From Rickettsiales bacterium (GTDB taxonomy: Bacteria; Pseudomonadota; Alphaproteobacteria; Rickettsiales; UBA3002): a DNA stretch of 5,748 nucleotides. Position numbers and translations under genes: made by a program. The DNA lies in assembly GCA_002725445.1 (NCBI GenBank), contig PBPD01000110.1:1-5748 (forward strand), given 5' to 3'. Positions 5,525-5,748 of the stretch are shown here, piece by piece. Numbering within the stretch: position 1 is the first letter of the stretch; each line of letters begins with the position of its first letter. The notes beneath the pieces were generated by a model. The model made no database searches and had not been told where the DNA came from. It was given only the letters and a program-made list of their open reading frames with translations.

Positions 5525-5748
5525 ATGAGAATACGAAAATGGGGTATATGGTTGGTGGTGTTAAGTGTGTTAGGCCTGCAATCACCGCTTTATGCTGGCG
5601 AAGAGAATAACAAGCAGATTGTTGAAAATGCTTTTAGAGCGTGGGAAAAAGGAGAGGGCTCGCCTTTTTCCCTCCTTTCTGAAAATGCAATTTGGACAAT
5701 AACGGGGCCAACGCAATCCGCAGGGTCTTACAGTATTCAAGCGCTTCA
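5525..5748 (+). CDS. Exported NTF2/SnoaL-like protein, N-terminal part (3' end outside window)
   Basis: An open frame from ATG 5525 to the window end, 74 complete codons with no stop. The ribosome binding site (AGGGG, 5516-5520) overlaps the dehydrogenase stop codon and the genes are only 8 nt apart, so translation is probably coupled. Residues 1-24 form a signal peptide: MRIRK, hydrophobic core WLVVLSVLGL, and a likely cleavage after LYA (A24). The mature start has an N-terminal helix (IVENAFRAWEKGEG, from about residue 32) followed by FSLLSENAIWTITGPTQSAG, a pattern typical of NTF2/SnoaL-like proteins (short helix, W-x-x-G-x-G, L-x-x-x-x-x-W-x-I-x-G). These are cone-shaped alpha+beta folds that bind small molecules or act as isomerases/cyclases; catalytic residues would lie further downstream. 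A periplasmic address beside a cytoplasmic dehydrogenase is notable. Confidence 0.8.
   Translation, partial: MRIRKWGIWLVVLSVLGLQSPLYAGEENNKQIVENAFRAWEKGEGSPFSLLSENAIWTITGPTQSAGSYSIQAL

Overview
The window looks like chromosome from a gammaproteobacterium, probably a marine Alteromonadales-type organism. This rests on the AT-leaning base composition, the MlaC-type lipid-transport protein, the OmpR/PhoB-class two-component pair and the style of the AraC/SDR cluster. It is an inference from gene families; no rRNA or marker gene is in view. I see no tRNA, rRNA, CRISPR array, transposase or phage gene.

Layout: (1) 1-2438, + strand: the 3' end of an mlaC-like gene (periplasmic phospholipid carrier), then after 43 nt an OmpR-family response regulator with a GTG start, then an overlapping histidine kinase. 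These three probably form one transcription unit. (2) 2514-3462, - strand: a DoxX-family membrane protein with a TTG start and a small predicted lipoprotein of unknown function, separated by about 165 nt. The DoxX gene is convergent with the kinase gene. (3) 3463-3643: a gene-free gap with two short palindromes, one of which is a likely terminator of the AraC-type gene. (4) 3644-5748: a divergent cluster. An AraC-family regulator (AraC_N plus two helix-turn-helix motifs) points left. A classical short-chain dehydrogenase and an exported NTF2/SnoaL-like protein (cut by the window end) point right. The 265-nt divergent intergenic region carries a 22-bp imperfect palindrome over the candidate -35 of the dehydrogenase promoter.

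Working model: the two-component pair may report on envelope lipid state, since it follows a lipid-transport gene. The AraC-type regulator probably controls the dehydrogenase/NTF2 operon in response to a reactive or toxic small molecule. Both are inferences from gene order. Every protein falls in a known family except the small lipoprotein, so I do not see clear evidence of an entirely new system. The parts least explained by known families are the mlaC-two-component linkage, the unrecognised sensor domain of the kinase, the two-cysteine lipoprotein, and the palindrome upstream of the dehydrogenase.
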